From Oscillospiraceae bacterium (GTDB lineage: Bacteria > Bacillota > Clostridia > UBA1381 > UBA9506), in contig SVJJ01000007.1 in the NCBI GenBank assembly GCA_015069045.1, forward strand, positions 1-64,000: DNA of 64,000 bases, written 5' to 3'. Shown piece after piece: positions 62,243 through 64,000 of this stretch. Position numbers and translations under genes: made by a program. The number at the start of each line of letters is the position of its first letter. Position 1 is the first letter of the stretch. The notes under the pieces are model-generated. The model saw nothing but the letters and a program-made list of their open reading frames with translations. It did not search any database and had not been told where the DNA came from.

Positions 62243-62482
62243 TCAATTCTTTAATTCTGCCATGCAATTAGAACAAACGTTTCTACCCTTAAATATAAAA
62301 ACATCCTTCGCGTTTCCGCAAAAAACACAAGAGGGCTCGTATTTTCTTAATATAATTGTGCTCCCGTCCACATATATTTCCAGGGAATCCTTTTCCGCGA
62401 TATCTAAGGTTCTTCTAAGCTCAATAGGCAAAACAATTCTGCCGAGCTCGTCAACCTTTCTCACAATGCCCGTTGATTTCAT
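62243..62482 (-). CDS. AbrB-family transcription regulator
   Basis: 79 residues. The N-terminal swapped-hairpin DNA-binding domain (MKSTGIVRKVDELGRIVLPIELRRTLDI, DSLEIYVDGSTIILRKYEPSC) is textbook AbrB/SpoVT. The C-terminus adds CVFCGNAKDVFIFKGRNVCSNCMAEL, a four-cysteine pair (CxxC...CxxC) that could bind zinc. That tail is common in clostridial AbrB proteins. GGAGG precedes ATG 62482. Transition-state regulator by family; targets unknown. Divergent from the decarboxylase pump gene. Confidence 0.93.
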   Translation of the reverse strand: MKSTGIVRKVDELGRIVLPIELRRTLDIAEKDSLEIYVDGSTIILRKYEPSCVFCGNAKDVFIFKGRNVCSNCMAELKN

Positions 62483-62517
62483 GATTTAGCCTCCTGCAAA
62501 TTTCATATGTCCTATTC

Positions 62518-62546
62518 ATCATAACATAAAACATAAAATACGTCAA
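62518..62546 (-). promoter_or_regulatory. abrB promoter
   Basis: Minus strand TTGACG (62541-62546), 17 bases, TATGAT (62518-62523). Confidence 0.68.
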
Positions 62547-62607
62547 GTCGAATCTTGTAATTTTATATAATTTTCTATATAATGTTTAAGTAGATAATTG
62601 ATTGTAC

Positions 62608-62636
62608 TTGACTTTTTTCCGAACGGTTGATATAAT
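62608..62636 (+). promoter_or_regulatory. promoter of the sodium-pump decarboxylase genes
   Basis: TTGACT (62608-62613), 17 bases, TATAAT (62631-62636) with an extended TGA. A leader of about 100 bases follows without evident structure. Confidence 0.75.
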
Positions 62637-62740
62637 GATTTTTAATGTGATTTATAAGAAGTGTGCCATAACAATTATGATCCATTGTGGTCCATTTTTA
62701 AGAAAAATAAAACTGAATAATAAAATAAAGGAGCAAAACC

Positions 62741-63838
62741 ATGGAAATTATTTACGAAAATGTTATGCAAATTACCTGGCAACAGATGGTCATGTGGGTA
62801 ATTGGTGCTGTGCTGATTTATCTTGCAATTAAAAAGGATATGGAGCCAACACTTTTGTTGCCTATGGGTTTTGGCGCCATTTTGGTCAACTTGCCGAATT
62901 CCGGTGCAGTTGAGACAGTTAAGACCTTATTTGAGGCCGGTATTTCAAATGAGTTATTTCCCTTAATTTTGTTTATAGGCATTGGTGCTATGATTGACTT
63001 TGGCCCTTTGCTTTCCAACCCTAAATTAATGATATTTGGTGCCGCGGCACAATTCGGTATTTTCTTTACCCTCTGCGTTGCTTCCATGTTTTTTGGTCTT
63101 AACGATGCAGCTTCTATTGCTATCATCGGCGCGGCAGATGGCCCTACCTCCATTGTTGTTGCTCAAAAACTTAATTCAAATTATTTAGGTGCCATCATGG
63201 TGGCTGCTTATTCCTATATGGCCTTGGTACCCATTATTCAGCCGCCGGTTATCCGGGCACTGACAACCAAAAAAGAACGTTTGATTCGTATGCCCTATGC
63301 ACAAAAAACAGTTTCCCAGAGAACTAAAATTCTATTCCCCATTATTATTACAATTATTGCCGGTTTGGTTGCGCCTGAATCTGTGGCTTTGATTGGCTTT
63401 TTAATGTTTGGCAACCTAATTCGGGAGTGTGGCGTGCTCAATTCCCTCTCTGAAACAGCTCAAAAAGTGCTGGCAAACCTGATTACTATTTTCTTAGGTA
63501 TTACCATTGCCTTTAAAATGCAAGCTGCCGATTTTTTAGCCGTTGACACCTTACTGATTTTAGGTCTGGGTTTGGTGGCATTTATTGTTGATACAGCCGG
63601 TGGTGTATTGTTCGCCAAGTTCCTGAATCTCTTTTTAAAGAATGGTAATAAAATTAACCCCATGATTGGCGCAGCCGGTATATCCGCCTTCCCCATGTCT
63701 GGACGTGTTGTGCATAAAATGGGTCTTAAGGAAGACCCCCAAAACTTCCTGCTGATGCACTCTATTGGTGTGAACGTATCCGGCCAGATTGCTTCCGTTA
63801 TTGCCGGCGGTTTAATTTTAAATTTCTTTATGGGTTAA
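62741..63838 (+). CDS. sodium ion-translocating decarboxylase subunit beta
   Basis: 365 residues, about ten membrane helices. The family blocks are GIGAMIDFGPLLSNPKLMIF, NDAASIAIIGAADGPTSIV with the sodium-binding aspartate, and SAFPMSGRVVHKMG near the C-terminus, followed by GVNVSGQIASVIAGG. OadB, MmdB and GcdB share these; they export sodium using the energy of oxaloacetate, methylmalonyl-CoA or glutaconyl-CoA decarboxylation. The carboxyltransferase and biotin subunits are not upstream, so the substrate is unknown. AAAGGAG precedes ATG 62741. Confidence 0.95.
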   Translation: MEIIYENVMQITWQQMVMWVIGAVLIYLAIKKDMEPTLLLPMGFGAILVNLPNSGAVETVKTLFEAGISNELFPLILFIGIGAMIDFGPLLSNPKLMIFGAAAQFGIFFTLCVASMFFGLNDAASIAIIGAADGPTSIVVAQKLNSNYLGAIMVAAYSYMALVPIIQPPVIRALTTKKERLIRMPYAQKTVSQRTKILFPIIITIIAGLVAPESVALIGFLMFGNLIRECGVLNSLSETAQKVLANLITIFLGITIAFKMQAADFLAVDTLLILGLGLVAFIVDTAGGVLFAKFLNLFLKNGNKINPMIGAAGISAFPMSGRVVHKMGLKEDPQNFLLMHSIGVNVSGQIASVIAGGLILNFFMG

Positions 63839-63850
63839 GGAGGTAATAAA

Positions 63851-63982
63851 ATGAATTTTAATCCTATGAACTTTATTACAAATTTACGCTATATGGGGAT
63901 TGGTATGCTGAGCATTTTTATTGTTATCGGCATAATTATGTTACTAACCATGATTCTCAATCATATGTCAAAGGAAAAATAA
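63851..63982 (+). CDS. 43-residue single-helix membrane protein after the beta subunit
   Basis: ATG 63851 follows AAGGAGG inside the 12-base gap. It reads 43 codons to TAA at 63980-63982. A single hydrophobic helix (GMLSIFIVIGIIMLLTMIL) with a polar N-terminus and a basic tail SKEK. Position and build suggest a gamma (OadG-like) accessory subunit that holds the decarboxylase complex to the membrane. OadG proteins are usually longer (about 80-130 residues), so this is a minimal version or a separate small protein. Confidence 0.6.
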   Translation: MNFNPMNFITNLRYMGIGMLSIFIVIGIIMLLTMILNHMSKEK

Positions 63983-64000
63983 TTGATAGTCGCCGAAAAA

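Noticed and set aside
1..64000. CRISPR arrays, rRNA, insertion sequences, prophage
   Set aside because: No regularly spaced repeats, no rRNA-like sequence, no transposase and no structural phage genes were seen.

Overview
This 64 kb window is a stretch of chromosome from a spore-forming, AT-rich Gram-positive bacterium, most likely a Clostridia-grade member of the Bacillota. The sporulation sigma factor SigK, a cwlJ-gerQ pair, a GerM lipoprotein, an AbrB regulator, RemB, CwlJ-type hydrolase, pyrR attenuation and consensus sigma-A promoters with AGGAGG-type ribosome sites all point that way. The species cannot be named from the sequence alone. No rRNA, CRISPR array or insertion sequence is visible. 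The only mobile DNA is the first ~2.8 kb.

Layout. Bases 1-2813 are the end of a mobile element (small serine recombinase with a possible res site, two related zinc-ribbon proteins, an XRE repressor, many short hairpins) abutting the 3' end of lysS. Then come lysS (-), a membrane protein plus an orphan SigB-type sigma factor (+), tRNA-Gly(CCC), two ECF S components, and the iscS-iscU pair (-). Next is a + strand cluster glmM-glmS-rapZ-lysA followed by cwlJ-gerQ, then hpf-rubrerythrin (-), and dacF-rluB-GNAT-like (+). After a 3D/G5 cell-wall protein (-) come addB, coaX, a third ECF S component, a PfkB kinase and an MtlD-type dehydrogenase (+).

From 28.8 to 40.3 kb the minus strand holds metQ-metN-metI and the pyrimidine operon pyrR-pyrB-pyrC-pyrF-carA-carB-ppiB, headed by a PyrR-type attenuator. 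sigK (+) follows. Then the minus strand carries dnaA-yaaA-recF-remB and hisS-aspS, but dnaN, gyrB and rpmH are missing from this usually conserved block. After a large secreted DUF4825-type protein, the + strand runs uvrA-ispD-ispF, cysE-cysS-mrnC, a YitT membrane protein and a split transketolase. The last part holds a carD-zapA-gerM group and abrB (-), and a sodium-pump decarboxylase beta subunit with a 43-residue companion (+).

Most striking observation: the glutaminase subunit CarA lacks both its catalytic cysteine (Gly248) and catalytic histidine (Asp333), although the reading frame and the rest of the fold are intact. This suggests a carbamoyl-phosphate synthetase that uses free ammonia. 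Other points worth following are the rearranged dnaA locus without visible DnaA boxes, rapZ directly downstream of glmS, addB without addA, a family of long near-perfect palindromic terminators with a shared core, and a perfect palindrome sitting in the hpf promoter spacer. I did not find a clear multi-gene defence or otherwise wholly new system here.
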